A DNA stretch of 64,000 nt from an uncultured Prevotellaceae bacterium (lineage in GTDB: Bacteria; Bacteroidota; Bacteroidia; Bacteroidales; Muribaculaceae): assembly GCA_947165485.1 (NCBI GenBank), contig CAMVAP010000008.1, forward strand, positions 1 to 64,000, read 5' to 3'. The notes below the pieces were generated by a model that saw nothing but the letters and a program-made list of their open reading frames with translations, searched no databases and was not told where the DNA came from. The number at the start of each line of letters is the position of its first letter. Within the stretch, counting starts at the first letter, position 1. This document shows positions 40,517 through 50,103 of this stretch, one piece after another. Position numbers and translations under genes: made by a program.

Positions 40517-40547
40517 GCAAAAATACGTCATATCCTCTACCCTTCAA
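40517..40547 (-). promoter_or_regulatory. Promoter of the S41 peptidase gene
   Basis: TTTG (40547 to 40544), a 19-bp spacer and TATTTTTG (40524 to 40517). Leader of about 20 nt. Confidence 0.7.
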
Positions 40548-40737
40548 AATATTTTCTAGAATAATCGACATTATTCTGCAAAAAAATGAATAATACGTCA
40601 AAGAACTAGACAGTTTTCATGTTCTCCCACTAATCTCACCTGGGCATTAAAGCATTTATGAACCGTGCAGGAGGATTTCATGGATAATCATGTGAAAGAA
40701 ATAACACACAACATAGTTCTGATAATCAATTTTGTTA

Positions 40738-40745
40738 TAATTTTG
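40738..40745 (+). promoter_or_regulatory. -7 element of the dut operon
   Basis: TAATTTTG, exact consensus. It overlaps an upstream in-frame GTG (40745) and thus supports the dut start at 40766. Confidence 0.55.
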
Positions 40746-40765
40746 TGGGGCAAAACATCACGTTT

Positions 40766-41209
40766 ATGGAGAAGATTGAGGTGAAAATAGTGAACCGCGG
40801 GCCACACGAGGTGCCGCGATATGGGACAGCCTTGAGCGCGGGGATGGACCTGCGGGCGTGGCTGGAGGAGCCGTTGACGTTGCAGCCATTGCAGCGTGCG
40901 CTGGTGCACACGGGTATCTATATTGCCCTGCCTGAGGGCTATGAGTGCCAAATCAGACCCCGAAGCGGACTGGCCCTGAAGCGCGGCTTGACGGTGCTGA
41001 ATACGCCAGGCACGATAGATGCCGACTACCGCGGCGAGATTGGGGTCATCCTGGTCAACCTGAGCAACGAGCCGCAGACCATCGAGAACGGTGAGCGCAT
41101 CTGCCAGATGGTGATTGCCCGCCACAGTACTGTGGAATGGACGCTGGTTGAGGATCTCGATGACACGGAGCGGGGTGCTGGCGGATTTGGGCACACGGGA
41201 ACGAAATAG
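40766..41209 (+). CDS. dut: dUTP diphosphatase
   Basis: Hydrolyses dUTP to dUMP and pyrophosphate, keeping uracil out of DNA and feeding thymidylate synthesis. The 147-residue trimeric dUTPase has all five motifs: AGMDLRA (I), RSGLALKRG (II), [13 protein letters not shown] with the catalytic Asp (III), [10 protein letters not shown] (IV) and [10 protein letters not shown] (V, the flexible C-terminal lid). An upstream GTG (40745) would add seven residues before the family start and lies in the -7 element, so the ATG is preferred. First gene of a run dut-TPR-DUF4292-TonB receptor. Confidence 0.97.
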   Translation: MEKIEVKIVNRGPHEVPRYGTALSAGMDLRAWLEEPLTLQPLQRALVHTGIYIALPEGYECQIRPRSGLALKRGLTVLNTPGTIDADYRGEIGVILVNLSNEPQTIENGERICQMVIARHSTVEWTLVEDLDDTERGAGGFGHTGTK

Positions 41210-41235
41210 ATAAAAAAGATAAAAGATAATATTTG

Positions 41236-42966
41236 ATGAGACGATATATAGCGACATTAACGATTATGCTGGTGGCAATTACCGTTATGGCGGGAAAGAA
41301 GGAGTCGTCACCCAAGGCCATCAGCCTAGCCGACCAGCGCAAGGCTGAATATATCTTCATGGAGGCACAAAAGCACAAGATGGATGACAATTATGATGCC
41401 TTCTATGAACTGCTGGCACATGCCCATGAGATTGACCCTGGCAACACGGCGGTATCGTTCTACCTGGGGATGTGCATGCTCAGGATGAACAACACCACCC
41501 AGGAGAGGTGCGAACAGGGATTGGCACTGATGAAGGAGCACTTTGAGGCACAACCCGAGGACCTGTACGAGACGACCTTCTACAGCGATGCCAACATGCA
41601 GCTGGGACACCCCGACGAGGCCTTGAGAGCCTTGAAACTGCTCAACGAGCGCAACCCAAACCGGCTGGAGCTGCAGGTGCGCCTCGCCGAGGCCTACTCC
41701 CACACCGGCGATTATGCCCAGAGTAATGCGACATACGACAGCATCGCGGCCATCTTTGGTGACGCTATCCAGATCACTGCCGGCAAGCTCGGTAACTACC
41801 AAGCCATGAACGACAGCACGGGAGCGCTCAACGAGATGCGCCATCTCTACTACAAGGCACCCCAGAACGCCGACTACAACATAGCGATGAGCAACCTGTT
41901 CCAGCACTACGGCATGACCGACAGTGCCTTCTATTATCTGGATCGCGCCCAGGAGTATGAACCCGACAATGGTACCGTCTATCTGGTGCGAGCCCGCTAT
42001 TACCAGGAGGCTGGCGATAGCGCCGAGTATGAGCAACAGATCTTTAACGCGCTCACATCCGAGCACCTTGACGTGGACTCCAAGTTGGGTGTGCTGTTGA
42101 CCTTCATACGTGAACAGCTGGCCAAGGAGGACACCACCCAGCGCATCAACAACCTGTTCACCGTTCTCATCCAGCAGCACCCTCATGAAGCCAAAATCCA
42201 TCAGCTCTATAGCGAATACCTTTTTACCCTCAAGGACTACAAAGGTGCTATCGAGCAGCTCGGCTACAGTCTCGACGTGAATCCCACTGATGCCGACGGA
42301 TGGCGCAACATGGTAATCCTGAACATGATAGACAACAATTACGCCGAGGCCATCAAGGTCTCGGAGAAGGCTCTGGAGTACAATCCTGACAACCTGGACC
42401 TGTACCGATATGTAGCGGGATCGTACCAGCAGATGAAAGAATATGACAAAGCCATCAAGATGTATGAGAACATCCTCTCGTTGACCGATTCGACCGACCT
42501 GGAAAGCCGAGCCGATGTCATCACGGGCATGGGTGACGCTTATAGCGAGATGCAAGACACCACACGCGCCATCGAGTGTTACCAGCAGGCGCTGGAGCTT
42601 GACCCGGTCAATGTGGGCGCTCTCAACAACTACGCTTACTTCCTTGCCCAGCGTGGGCAGGAGCTTGACAAGGCCGAGCGCATGGCCGCCCTAGCTATCA
42701 AGGCCGAGCCCAATAATGCCAACTTTATCGACACCTACGCCTGGGTATATTTTGCCAAGAAGGACTATACCAAGGCGCTGCTCTACATCAAGAGCGCTGT
42801 CGAGAAAGACGAGGAGAACCACCTGCTGGAGCACTATGGCGACATCCTGTGGTTCAACGATGAGAAAGACCAGGCCGTGGAGCAGTGGACCAAGGCACTG
42901 GAAACCGATCCCGACAACCAATTATTGCAACGCAAAGTAAAAGACAAGACCTATTATGAAGAATAA
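41236..42966 (+). CDS. Secreted TPR protein of the dut operon
   Basis: A 576-residue exported protein (signal peptide RRYIATLTIMLVAITVMAG). It is an array of about fourteen TPR units, for example NYDAFYELLAHAHEIDPGNT, AFYYLDRAQEYEPDNGTVYL, YKGAIEQLGYSLDVNPTDAD and ALNNYAYFLAQRGQELDKAE, ending shortly after QWTKALETDPDN. This type of TPR protein is regularly found between dut and a DUF4292 lipoprotein in Bacteroidales, so it likely works with the latter in the envelope. It overlaps the DUF4292 gene by 11 bp. The ATG at 41236 is used; an adjacent TTG one codon upstream is disfavoured. Confidence 0.85.
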   Translation: MRRYIATLTIMLVAITVMAGKKESSPKAISLADQRKAEYIFMEAQKHKMDDNYDAFYELLAHAHEIDPGNTAVSFYLGMCMLRMNNTTQERCEQGLALMKEHFEAQPEDLYETTFYSDANMQLGHPDEALRALKLLNERNPNRLELQVRLAEAYSHTGDYAQSNATYDSIAAIFGDAIQITAGKLGNYQAMNDSTGALNEMRHLYYKAPQNADYNIAMSNLFQHYGMTDSAFYYLDRAQEYEPDNGTVYLVRARYYQEAGDSAEYEQQIFNALTSEHLDVDSKLGVLLTFIREQLAKEDTTQRINNLFTVLIQQHPHEAKIHQLYSEYLFTLKDYKGAIEQLGYSLDVNPTDADGWRNMVILNMIDNNYAEAIKVSEKALEYNPDNLDLYRYVAGSYQQMKEYDKAIKMYENILSLTDSTDLESRADVITGMGDAYSEMQDTTRAIECYQQALELDPVNVGALNNYAYFLAQRGQELDKAERMAALAIKAEPNNANFIDTYAWVYFAKKDYTKALLYIKSAVEKDEENHLLEHYGDILWFNDEKDQAVEQWTKALETDPDNQLLQRKVKDKTYYEE

Positions 42967-43801
42967 CATCCTTATCCTCTCCCTCATCACGATAACGGTC
43001 ATGTTGATGACCGCCTGTGGCACCGTCAAGAAGGCTAACACCAACATGCCGACCGGACAAACCACCACATCACCCACGACCACCCAGCCGACCGATCCTG
43101 CCGATGACATCCTTGCCACACTGGGTGACTGGCATACGATGCAGACCAGCGGCAACATCAAGCTGAGCGCTGGCAGCAGTTTCTCGTCATCCATCCAGGT
43201 GCGGATGGTGCGTGACCAGGCCATCTATATCTCGCTGCGCCCCGTGCTGGGCATCGAGGTGGGCAAGCTGATCATTACTGCCGACAGCCTCTACGCTGTG
43301 GACAAGGTGCACAAGCGTTATATCGCCGAGAAGGTCTCCATTCTCACCTCGGGCATACCCGTCACCGTGAGCGACGTGCAGGACATCTTCCTGGGCCGTC
43401 CTTTCATCATCGGGCAAGGCACACTCAACGAGCAGCTCAAGCCAGCTCTCAATGTCTCGCGCAAGGGCAATACCATTGTTCTGGCTCCCCAAGAGAAATA
43501 CAAGGGCTATGGCTACGCATTCACCTTTGACAAGAACAACCGCATCACCTCGCTCGACATCGTGCCGACAAGCGGCACTGCCGCCGGTTACCAGGTCAAG
43601 TACAGCGACGTTCACAGCACCCGAGCAGGCAACATTGCCCATGCCATCGACGTGAACGCCACAGTCGAGAAAAAGCAGGTTTCCTTCTCGCTCAACTACA
43701 AGAACATCGACTGGAACGGCAAGGTAAACATCGACACGACCGTTTCCAAGAACTACAAGCGCATGAGTGCGCGAGACCTGTTCTCGATTTTTTCCAACTG
43801 A
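42956..43801 (+). CDS. DUF4292 lipoprotein
   Basis: A 281-residue lipoprotein: signal NILILSLITITVMLMTAC with the lipobox Cys21, followed by a Thr/Pro/Gln-rich linker (NMPTGQTTTSPTTTQPTD). The DUF4292 domain covers about 50-278, with W-H-x-M, GNIKLSAGSSFSSSIQVRMV, IYISLRPVLGIEVGKLIITAD, LYAVDKVHKRYI and KVNIDTTVSKNYKRMS. The predicted beta-rich fold resembles LolA/LolB-type lipoprotein carriers, so a role in outer-membrane lipoprotein or lipid handling is plausible but unproven. It overlaps the TPR gene, showing translational coupling. In many relatives an M23 peptidase follows; here a TonB receptor does. Confidence 0.88.
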   Translation: MKNNILILSLITITVMLMTACGTVKKANTNMPTGQTTTSPTTTQPTDPADDILATLGDWHTMQTSGNIKLSAGSSFSSSIQVRMVRDQAIYISLRPVLGIEVGKLIITADSLYAVDKVHKRYIAEKVSILTSGIPVTVSDVQDIFLGRPFIIGQGTLNEQLKPALNVSRKGNTIVLAPQEKYKGYGYAFTFDKNNRITSLDIVPTSGTAAGYQVKYSDVHSTRAGNIAHAIDVNATVEKKQVSFSLNYKNIDWNGKVNIDTTVSKNYKRMSARDLFSIFSN

Positions 43802-43872
43802 CCTATCCTGCCTGCCACAATAATAAATCAGCCACTATGACGTTATGTTATTATAAAGCATAAAAACCGTCA

Positions 43873-46254
43873 ATGAAATTTCAACACCGCATATTCTCAT
43901 TACTGGCGTGCTGCCTGTGCGCCAGCATCGCGTTCTCACAAGTGAAAATCAACGGTAAGGTCGTTGATTCGGCTGGTGAGCCCATAGAGTTTGCCACCGT
44001 ACGCCTGCTGGGTACCGCCATTGGCACCAACACCGACACCAAGGGCCAGTATGAGATGACCGTTCCCAGTGCCGACACCCTGATGGTGGAATTCTCCTGC
44101 CTGGGTTACTCGACCGTCACCCGCCAGCTCATCAAGCCCGAGGGTACCGTGACCATCAACCCCAAGCTGTATGAGAAAACCCTTGAGCTGGGAGAGGTGG
44201 AGATCACCGAATACAAGAAGCAGACCAACACGAAGCAGGGCATCGACGTGGATATGCTCAAGCGCACGCCCGATGCCTCGGGCGGCAGTGTCGAGGCGGT
44301 GCTCACGACGATGGCTGGCGTAAGTTCCAAGAACGAGATGAGTTCACAATACATGGTACGCGGTGGCTCCTATGACGAGAACAGCGTCTATATCAACGGC
44401 ATTGAGGTGTATCGCCCGCAGTTGATCAGTTCAGGACAACAGGAGGGCATGAGTATCATCAACCCCGACATGGTGCGCAAGGTGGATTTCTCGACGGGCG
44501 GCTTCAGCGCGGCCTATGGCGACCGCATGTCGTCGGTTCTCGATATCACCTACCGTGAGCCCGAAGCCTTTGAAGGCGCACTGGCGGCCAGCCTGCAAGG
44601 CGGTAGCCTGATGCTGGGTCACAGCACGCGCCATTACAGCCAGATGCACGGTGTGCGCTACAAACGCAACTCCTCGCTCATGGGATCGTTGGAGAGCAAG
44701 GGCGAGTATGACCCGCAATACTTCGACTACCAGACGAGCCTTGTTTTCAAGCCCACCGATAAGCTGCGCATCGCCCTGCTGGGCAACGTGAGCATCAACG
44801 ATTACCGCTTCACTCCCGTCAACCGTGAGACCAGCTTTGGCACCAGCGAGGAGGTGAAGCAGTTCACCGTCTATTTTGATGGCTATGAGAAAGACAAGTT
44901 CCAGACCTACTTTGGTGCTGGAGCCGTTACCTACTCCTTTAACGACAAGGGAACCGACCTCACCCTGCAAGCCTCGGGCTACCGCACCGACGAGCTGGTG
45001 GCCTATGACATCCACGGTGAATACTGGCTTGACCAGGCCGGGCAAGAGCTGGGCGTGGGCAAGTATCATGAGCACGAGCGCACGCGCTTGAAGATGAACG
45101 TGCTCGATCTCACTCTGCGGGGCAACGTCGGCATCAACAACAACAGCATCTCCTACGGCTTCTCGATGCGCAAGGAGGACATCTACGACCGCTCCCGCCA
45201 GTGGCAGTGGCGCGACAGTGCAGGCTATTCCCTGCCCCACATTCCCGACCAGGTCAACGTCATCTTTACCGAGTCATCGAGCAACGATCTGAACACCACC
45301 CGCATCGCTGGATGGCTGATGGACACATGGCGCTTCAACTCGGCAGCGGGTTACTGGTCACTCAATGCAGGCGTTCGCCTGTCACACTGGAACTTCAACG
45401 GCGAGACCCTGGTATCGCCCCGTGCAAGCATCGGCTTTGTGCCCGAGCGCAACGGCAACCTGTCGCTGCGCCTGGCCACGGGAATCTATTACCAGGCACC
45501 ATTCTATAAGGAATACCGCCAGCAGGTGATGGACACGCTGGGCAACCGCAACATCCTGTTGAACAAGGACATCAAGTCGCAGCGCAGCATTCAGGTCATC
45601 CTGGGCGGTGATTACACCTTCAGGGCACTGGACCGTCCCTTCAAGTTCACCGCCGAGGCCTATTACAAGAACCTGTCCAACCTCATCCCCTACGAGATCG
45701 ATAACCTTAAGCTGGTTTATAGCGGTGTCAACTCGTCCAAGGGTTACATTGCCGGTATCGACATGAAGCTATTCGGCCAGTTTGTCGAGGGTACCGACTC
45801 CTGGCTCAGCTTCTCGCTGATGAAGACCCAGGAGGAACTCAACGGCATCAAGGTTCCGCGCCCCACCGACCAGCGCTACAGCATAGCCTTGTTCTTTACC
45901 GACTATTTCCCCAACATCCCGCGCTTGAAGTTCAGCCTCAAGGGCATCATCAGCGATGGTCTGCCCACCACAGCTCCCCACCTGACGCGTGCCGACTCAT
46001 ACGTGCGCCAGCCGGCCTACAAGCGTGTTGATGTGGGACTGAGCTACGAGCTCATCGGCAAGGAGCACCGTCCCCACAGCGGCCTGTTCAGCCACTTCAA
46101 GGAAATCTGGCTCGGCCTGGACTGCTTCAACCTCATGGACATCAGCAACGTGAGCAGCTACTACTGGGTGACCGACGTCAACAACATCCAGTATGCCGTC
46201 CCCAACTACCTCACCCGCCGCCAGCTCAACGTCCGCCTCTCCGCCTCGTTCTAG
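43873..46254 (+). CDS. TonB-dependent outer-membrane receptor
   Basis: A 793-residue outer-membrane transporter: signal peptide (RIFSLLACCLCASIAFS-Q), an N-terminal carboxypeptidase-like regulatory domain (24-105, KINGKVVDSAGEPIEFATV), a plug domain (about 115-225, with GVSSKNEMSSQYMVRGGSYD and VRKVDFSTGGFSAAYGDRMSS) and a 22-strand barrel ending in RRQLNVRLSASF with terminal Phe. It is shorter than SusC proteins and has no SusD partner next to it, so it is not a polysaccharide-utilisation transporter of the classical type. Ligand unknown (metal chelate, vitamin or other nutrient). It follows DUF4292 after 71 bp without an obvious terminator. Confidence 0.9.
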   Translation: MKFQHRIFSLLACCLCASIAFSQVKINGKVVDSAGEPIEFATVRLLGTAIGTNTDTKGQYEMTVPSADTLMVEFSCLGYSTVTRQLIKPEGTVTINPKLYEKTLELGEVEITEYKKQTNTKQGIDVDMLKRTPDASGGSVEAVLTTMAGVSSKNEMSSQYMVRGGSYDENSVYINGIEVYRPQLISSGQQEGMSIINPDMVRKVDFSTGGFSAAYGDRMSSVLDITYREPEAFEGALAASLQGGSLMLGHSTRHYSQMHGVRYKRNSSLMGSLESKGEYDPQYFDYQTSLVFKPTDKLRIALLGNVSINDYRFTPVNRETSFGTSEEVKQFTVYFDGYEKDKFQTYFGAGAVTYSFNDKGTDLTLQASGYRTDELVAYDIHGEYWLDQAGQELGVGKYHEHERTRLKMNVLDLTLRGNVGINNNSISYGFSMRKEDIYDRSRQWQWRDSAGYSLPHIPDQVNVIFTESSSNDLNTTRIAGWLMDTWRFNSAAGYWSLNAGVRLSHWNFNGETLVSPRASIGFVPERNGNLSLRLATGIYYQAPFYKEYRQQVMDTLGNRNILLNKDIKSQRSIQVILGGDYTFRALDRPFKFTAEAYYKNLSNLIPYEIDNLKLVYSGVNSSKGYIAGIDMKLFGQFVEGTDSWLSFSLMKTQEELNGIKVPRPTDQRYSIALFFTDYFPNIPRLKFSLKGIISDGLPTTAPHLTRADSYVRQPAYKRVDVGLSYELIGKEHRPHSGLFSHFKEIWLGLDCFNLMDISNVSSYYWVTDVNNIQYAVPNYLTRRQLNVRLSASF

Positions 46255-46376
46255 AGCTTCTAGAAATTCAAGAGCCACTGTACCCCTAGTCCGCTACTAT
46301 AGGGTCCCGACCTCCACATGTGAAGGGATGGCGTGAAAAAAAAGAAACTGGCCGGCGGGGAATAAAAAGTTTTTCG

Positions 46377-46384
46377 TAACTTTG
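46377..46384 (+). promoter_or_regulatory. -7 element of the ROK kinase gene
   Basis: TAACTTTG, exact consensus, 53 bp before the ATG. No -33 TTTG at the best distance. Confidence 0.5.
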
Positions 46385-46436
46385 CCCTTTGAGAAAAAAT
46401 CGTTTTATTATCAACTTATAAAAAAGGACCAAAATC

Positions 46437-47399
46437 ATGGCAAAACCTTATGTAATCGGAATCGATATGGGCGGCACTAACACCGTCTTTGGTATCGTGG
46501 ATGCTCGCGGCAATGTGATTGCCAGCAGCTCTATCAAAACCGCCAAGCACAGTGACTTCAATGACTACATCGACGAGTTGCACACCGAGCTGACCCGCTT
46601 GATGGAGGATAATGACGTGGTGGGCAAGATCAATGGCATCGGCATCGGTGCGCCCAACGGCAACTACTATACGGGCTTGATTGACCAGGCTCCCAACCTG
46701 CCGTGGCCCACTCCCATCCCCCTGGCCGAGATGGTGACCAAGAAATTTGGCATCCCCTGCCTAATCACCAATGACGCTAACGCTGCCGCTATCGGTGAGA
46801 TGACCTATGGCGTGGCCCGCGGCATGAAGGACTTTATCATGATCACGCTGGGCACTGGTGTGGGCAGTGGTATCGTGGTGAATGGTCAGATGGTTTACGG
46901 TCACGACGGTTTTGCCGGTGAGCTGGGCCATGTGATTGTGAAGCGCACTAACGGTCGCGTGTGCGGTTGTGGCCGCACGGGTTGCCTGGAGGCTTATTGC
47001 TCGGCAACGGGTGTTGCCCGCACGGCACGCGAGTTCCTGGAGCTGCGTGAGGAGCCGTCCAAGCTGCGCGACTATGACATCGAGACGATCACGAGCAAGG
47101 ATGTGTATGACTGCGCGATGGCTGGTGACAAGCTGGCTAAGGAGATTTTCAATTACACGGGTACTATCCTGGGCGAGGCTCTAGCCGATTTCACCAATTT
47201 CTCTAGCCCTGAGGCATTTGTGCTGTTCGGCGGCTTGACCAAGAGCGGTGACCTGATCATGAATCCGGTGAAGGAGGCGTTTGAGCGCAACGTGCTGGGC
47301 ATCTATAAGGGCAAAGTGAAGATCCTGATCAGCGAGCTCAAGGAGAGTGACGCCGCTGTGCTGGGTGCCAGCGCCCTGGGCTGGGAGATCAAGGAGTGA
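46437..47399 (+). CDS. ROK family sugar kinase (glucokinase type)
   Basis: A 320-residue ROK kinase that probably phosphorylates glucose or another aldohexose with ATP. It has the phosphate-1 loop D10-M-G-G-T-N, the sugar-site NG and catalytic D113 in TNDANAAAIGE, LGTGVGSG, and a zinc site: H165 (GELGHV) with C176, C178 and C183 in CGCGRTGCLEAYCSA. There is no N-terminal helix-turn-helix, so it is an enzyme rather than a ROK repressor. Substrate specificity (glucose, fructose, N-acetyl sugar) cannot be fixed from sequence, although the E-x-G-H motif fits glucokinases. A small lipoprotein gene follows closely. Confidence 0.92.
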   Translation: MAKPYVIGIDMGGTNTVFGIVDARGNVIASSSIKTAKHSDFNDYIDELHTELTRLMEDNDVVGKINGIGIGAPNGNYYTGLIDQAPNLPWPTPIPLAEMVTKKFGIPCLITNDANAAAIGEMTYGVARGMKDFIMITLGTGVGSGIVVNGQMVYGHDGFAGELGHVIVKRTNGRVCGCGRTGCLEAYCSATGVARTAREFLELREEPSKLRDYDIETITSKDVYDCAMAGDKLAKEIFNYTGTILGEALADFTNFSSPEAFVLFGGLTKSGDLIMNPVKEAFERNVLGIYKGKVKILISELKESDAAVLGASALGWEIKE

Positions 47400-47425
47400 T
47401 TACCACTGGAGGCAGATATACTGAG

Positions 47426-47746
47426 ATGAGAAGATTATTTCCACTGCTGGCTGTCGTAATCGCCATGTCATGGCTGACATCTTGTAATGAGAAGCCAAGG
47501 CATTACCAGATGGTAGAGAACATGGCCAATGGCCAGCAGGTGATTGAAAAATTTGACGCTGCCAATGATACAGTCGCCCTGAACCTATATCTTGACCGCA
47601 TGACCAAGGTGATCATGGCAAACATGACCGACAGCACAAGTCAATCGCCTGCGGTCGAGTCGATGTATGTCATCTCGCCCGATGGTGACACGCTTAATAC
47701 CAACGATGAGTTGATGCGTGTCATCGAGAAGCAACTAGGCAAGTGA
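47426..47746 (+). CDS. Small lipoprotein of unknown function
   Basis: A 106-residue predicted lipoprotein: RRLFPLLAVVIAMSWLTSC with Cys20 as the lipid-modified residue. The mature part is helical and acidic (MVENMANGQQVIEKFDAAND, DRMTKVIMANMTDSTSQSPA) and ends with a strand MYVISPDGDTLNTNDELMRV. An upstream in-frame GTG at 47396 overlaps the kinase stop but would put ten residues before the signal peptide, so the ATG at 47426 is used. The 26-bp gap suggests co-transcription with the ROK kinase. No recognised domain. Confidence 0.65.
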   Translation: MRRLFPLLAVVIAMSWLTSCNEKPRHYQMVENMANGQQVIEKFDAANDTVALNLYLDRMTKVIMANMTDSTSQSPAVESMYVISPDGDTLNTNDELMRVIEKQLGK

Positions 47747-47799
47747 CGGATGCCATCACATCCAGCCCAGACAGGATTAAACCCTGATCATCAATAACC

Positions 47800-47838
47800 A
47801 AGAAACCCCGTGACACTTACCGGTGCACGGGGTTTCTT
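47800..47838. terminator. Strong bidirectional terminator
   Basis: AAGAAACCCCGTG (47800-47812) pairs with CACGGGGTTTCTT (47826-47838). It separates the small lipoprotein gene (+) from the end of the ribosomal cluster (-). Confidence 0.93.
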
Positions 47839-47857
47839 GTGAATATGGGGGTCTCAT

Positions 47858-47915
47858 CTCTATTGAGAGTGCGGCCTTATCGCGACAAGACCGCGTTCTC
47901 TCGATGATTGAGAGA
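47858..47915 (-). other. Three consecutive small hairpins downstream of rplQ
   Basis: CTCT/AGAG (47858-47869), GCGG-c-CTT / AAG-a-CCGC (47871-47894) and TCTCTC/GAGAGA (47897-47915) lie head to tail in the 3' untranslated part of the rplQ transcript, before the terminator. They could protect the mRNA end or bind a ribosomal protein. Confidence 0.5.
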
Positions 47916-47936
47916 CATCATCCAGTTGGGAGTAGT

Positions 47937-48422
47937 TTACTCTTCGGCCTTGGGAGCCTCCTCGGCGGGAGCTGCAGCGGCTGCGGGAGCAGCTTTCTTG
48001 CGGCTACGACGAGTGGTCTTCTTGGCAGCGGTCTTCTCCTGGTTCTTGGCCTCAAGCATGGCCTCATTGAAGTCAACGAGCTCAATGAAGCAGGTCTTGG
48101 CATTGTCACCCAGACGGTTACCGAGCTTGAGAATGCGGGTGTAGCCACCGGGACGGTCAGCGACCTTGGCAGCAACGGTCGAGAAGAGTTCCTTGACGGC
48201 CTCCTTGTTCTGGAGGTGCTTGAAGACGAGGCGGCGCGAAGCGGTGGTGTCGTCCTTGGTCCTGTTAATCAGGGGCTCGGCATACACGCGCAGGGCTTTA
48301 GCCTTGGCGAGGGTCGTGATGATGCGCTTGTGCATGATGAGGGAGATGGTCATGTTGGCCAACATGGCATCACGGTGGGCGCTCTTACGGCTCAGGTGGT
48401 TGAATTTCTTATTGTGTCTCAT
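47937..48422 (-). CDS. rplQ: 50S ribosomal protein L17
   Basis: Last gene of the ribosomal cluster. The 161-residue protein has the L17 core [38 protein letters not shown] and [18 protein letters not shown]. The final 36 residues (from about 126) form a Lys/Ala/Glu-rich tail ([20 protein letters not shown]) that is longer than in E. coli (127 aa) and typical of Bacteroidota L17. It lies 6 bp after rpoA, as in the alpha operon of other bacteria. Confidence 0.97.
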   Translation of the reverse strand: MRHNKKFNHLSRKSAHRDAMLANMTISLIMHKRIITTLAKAKALRVYAEPLINRTKDDTTASRRLVFKHLQNKEAVKELFSTVAAKVADRPGGYTRILKLGNRLGDNAKTCFIELVDFNEAMLEAKNQEKTAAKKTTRRSRKKAAPAAAAAPAEEAPKAEE

Positions 48423-48428
48423 CGTTTT

Positions 48429-49421
48429 TTACTCTTTTTCTAATTTGTATTTAGTGATATCCATGCCAAAGTGCAGATTGAGTGTGGCCAACAGCTCCTC
48501 AAGCTCGCTGAGTGACTTCTTACCGAAGTTGCGGAACTTGAGCAGGTCGGTCTTGTTGAAGACCACGAGTTCTCCAAGCGTCTCGACTTCTGCCGACTTC
48601 AGGCAGTTGAGAGCGCGAACAGAGAGGTCCATGTCAACAAGTTTGGTCTTAAGGAGCTGACGCATCTTGAGTACTTCCTCGTCAAACTCCTCGTTGCCGT
48701 TGCTCTCGGTGTTATCGAGAACGATTTCACGATCGGTGAAGAGCTGGAAGTGCTGAATCAAGATTTCGGCAGCGCCCTTGAGAGCGTCCTTAGGATGAAT
48801 GGAGCCATCGGTAGTGATCTCGATAATGAGCTTCTCGTAGTCGGTCTTCTGCTCGACACGGAAGTTCTCGACGGCGGTCTTCACGTTCAGGATGGGCGTG
48901 TAGATCGAGTCGATTGCGATCACGTCGATGGGGTCATTGGCGTTGCGATTCTCCTCGGCGGGCAGGTATCCCCTACCCTTGTTGATCGACAGTTCGATCT
49001 GGAAGCCGCAAGAGGGGTCGATGTGGCAGATCTCGAGCTCGGGGTTGAGCACCTCGAATGCGCTGAGGACCTTACCAATATCACCGGCCTTGAAGACGCT
49101 CTGACCTGAAACCTTGACAACGGCCTTCTCTGTGTCGGTGTCCTCGACAATGCGTTTGAGACGAACCTTCTTGAGGTTAAGGATGATGTTGGTGACATCT
49201 TCCTTAACGCCAGGGATGGTTGCGAACTCGTGCTGCACGCCATCGATGCGGATGCTGCAGATTGCAAAGCCTTCAAGTCCCGAGAGGAGGATGCGGCGCA
49301 GTGCGTTACCGATGGTGACGCCATAACCGGGCTCCAGAGGGCGGAACTCAAATTTGCCGAACGAGTTGTCGGCTTCCAACATTAAGACTTTGTCGGGTTT
49401 CTGGAATGCTAAAATAGCCAT
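48429..49421 (-). CDS. rpoA: RNA polymerase subunit alpha
   Basis: The 330-residue alpha subunit that nucleates RNA polymerase assembly. The N-terminal domain (about 1-235) shows [35 protein letters not shown] and [10 protein letters not shown]. The C-terminal domain (about 255-325) has the helix-hairpin-helix DNA/activator-binding segment [20 protein letters not shown] and [19 protein letters not shown]. It lies 11 bp after rpsD and 6 bp before rplQ, the conserved alpha-operon order. Confidence 0.98.
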   Translation of the reverse strand: MAILAFQKPDKVLMLEADNSFGKFEFRPLEPGYGVTIGNALRRILLSGLEGFAICSIRIDGVQHEFATIPGVKEDVTNIILNLKKVRLKRIVEDTDTEKAVVKVSGQSVFKAGDIGKVLSAFEVLNPELEICHIDPSCGFQIELSINKGRGYLPAEENRNANDPIDVIAIDSIYTPILNVKTAVENFRVEQKTDYEKLIIEITTDGSIHPKDALKGAAEILIQHFQLFTDREIVLDNTESNGNEEFDEEVLKMRQLLKTKLVDMDLSVRALNCLKSAEVETLGELVVFNKTDLLKFRNFGKKSLSELEELLATLNLHFGMDITKYKLEKE

Positions 49422-49432
49422 GGATAAAAATT

Positions 49433-50041
49433 TTACTGTTTAGAATACAACTCGACGATCAACTGCTCCTTGATGTTCTCAGGGATATCCTCACGAACGG
49501 GCATGTGCAAGAGCTTGCCACCCTTTACACTTTCATCCCATTCGATCCAGGGATACTTGCTGTGGTTGAAGCCTGCAAGAGCGTCCTGGATAACCTCCAG
49601 AGACTTGGACTTCTCACGAACAGCAACAATCTGACCCTCGCTCACCGAGTAGGAAGGAATATTGACAACCTTACCGTCAACGGTGATGTGGCGGTGCAGG
49701 ACGATCTGACGTGCAGCAGCACGGGTGGGAGCGATGCCCAGACGATAAACGACGTTGTCGAGCCTTGCTTCGAGCAATTGCAGGAGCACCTCACCAGTAA
49801 CACCCTTCATGCGAGAAGCCTTGTTGAAGAGGTTGCGGAACTGACGTTCAAGAACGCCATAGGTGTATTTTGCTTTCTGTTTTTCGCGAAGCTGAGTGCC
49901 ATACTCGCTCATCTTCCTGCGACGGTTGGCACCATGCTGGCCCGGGGGATAATTCTTCTTGGCAAAGTACTTGTCTTCACCGAAGATGGGTTCACCCAGT
50001 TTGCGGGCAATTTTAGATTTTGGACCGGTGTATCTAGCCAT
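49433..50041 (-). CDS. rpsD: 30S ribosomal protein S4
   Basis: Primary 16S rRNA binder of the small subunit and, in many bacteria, a translational repressor of the alpha operon. The 202-residue protein starts [20 protein letters not shown], lacks the N-terminal Cys zinc cluster (zinc-independent form), and has the S4 RNA-binding domain [20 protein letters not shown] with [17 protein letters not shown] 173-bp gap, the longest in this part of the cluster, separates it from rpsK and may hold a leader for it. Confidence 0.97.
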   Translation of the reverse strand: MARYTGPKSKIARKLGEPIFGEDKYFAKKNYPPGQHGANRRRKMSEYGTQLREKQKAKYTYGVLERQFRNLFNKASRMKGVTGEVLLQLLEARLDNVVYRLGIAPTRAAARQIVLHRHITVDGKVVNIPSYSVSEGQIVAVREKSKSLEVIQDALAGFNHSKYPWIEWDESVKGGKLLHMPVREDIPENIKEQLIVELYSKQ

Positions 50042-50079
50042 AGTCTTCTTTTAAAAATAAATTTACTGTTGTGAATTGG

Positions 50080-50103
50080 AATCGCTTCAGTGCAGCCGCG
50101 ATT
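50080..50103 (-). promoter_or_regulatory. Hairpin in the rpsK-rpsD spacer
   Basis: AATCGC (50103-50098 on the minus strand) pairs with GCGATT (50085-50080) around a 12-nt loop in the spacer before rpsD. A role as S4 target or mRNA-processing site is only a guess. The remaining spacer (50,042-50,214) is A/T-rich, without TAnnTTTG. Confidence 0.3.

Noticed and set aside
41326-42555. 409-codon minus-strand frame antisense to the TPR gene
   Set aside because: Shadow frame; the plus strand has regular TPR units with a signal peptide and operon context.
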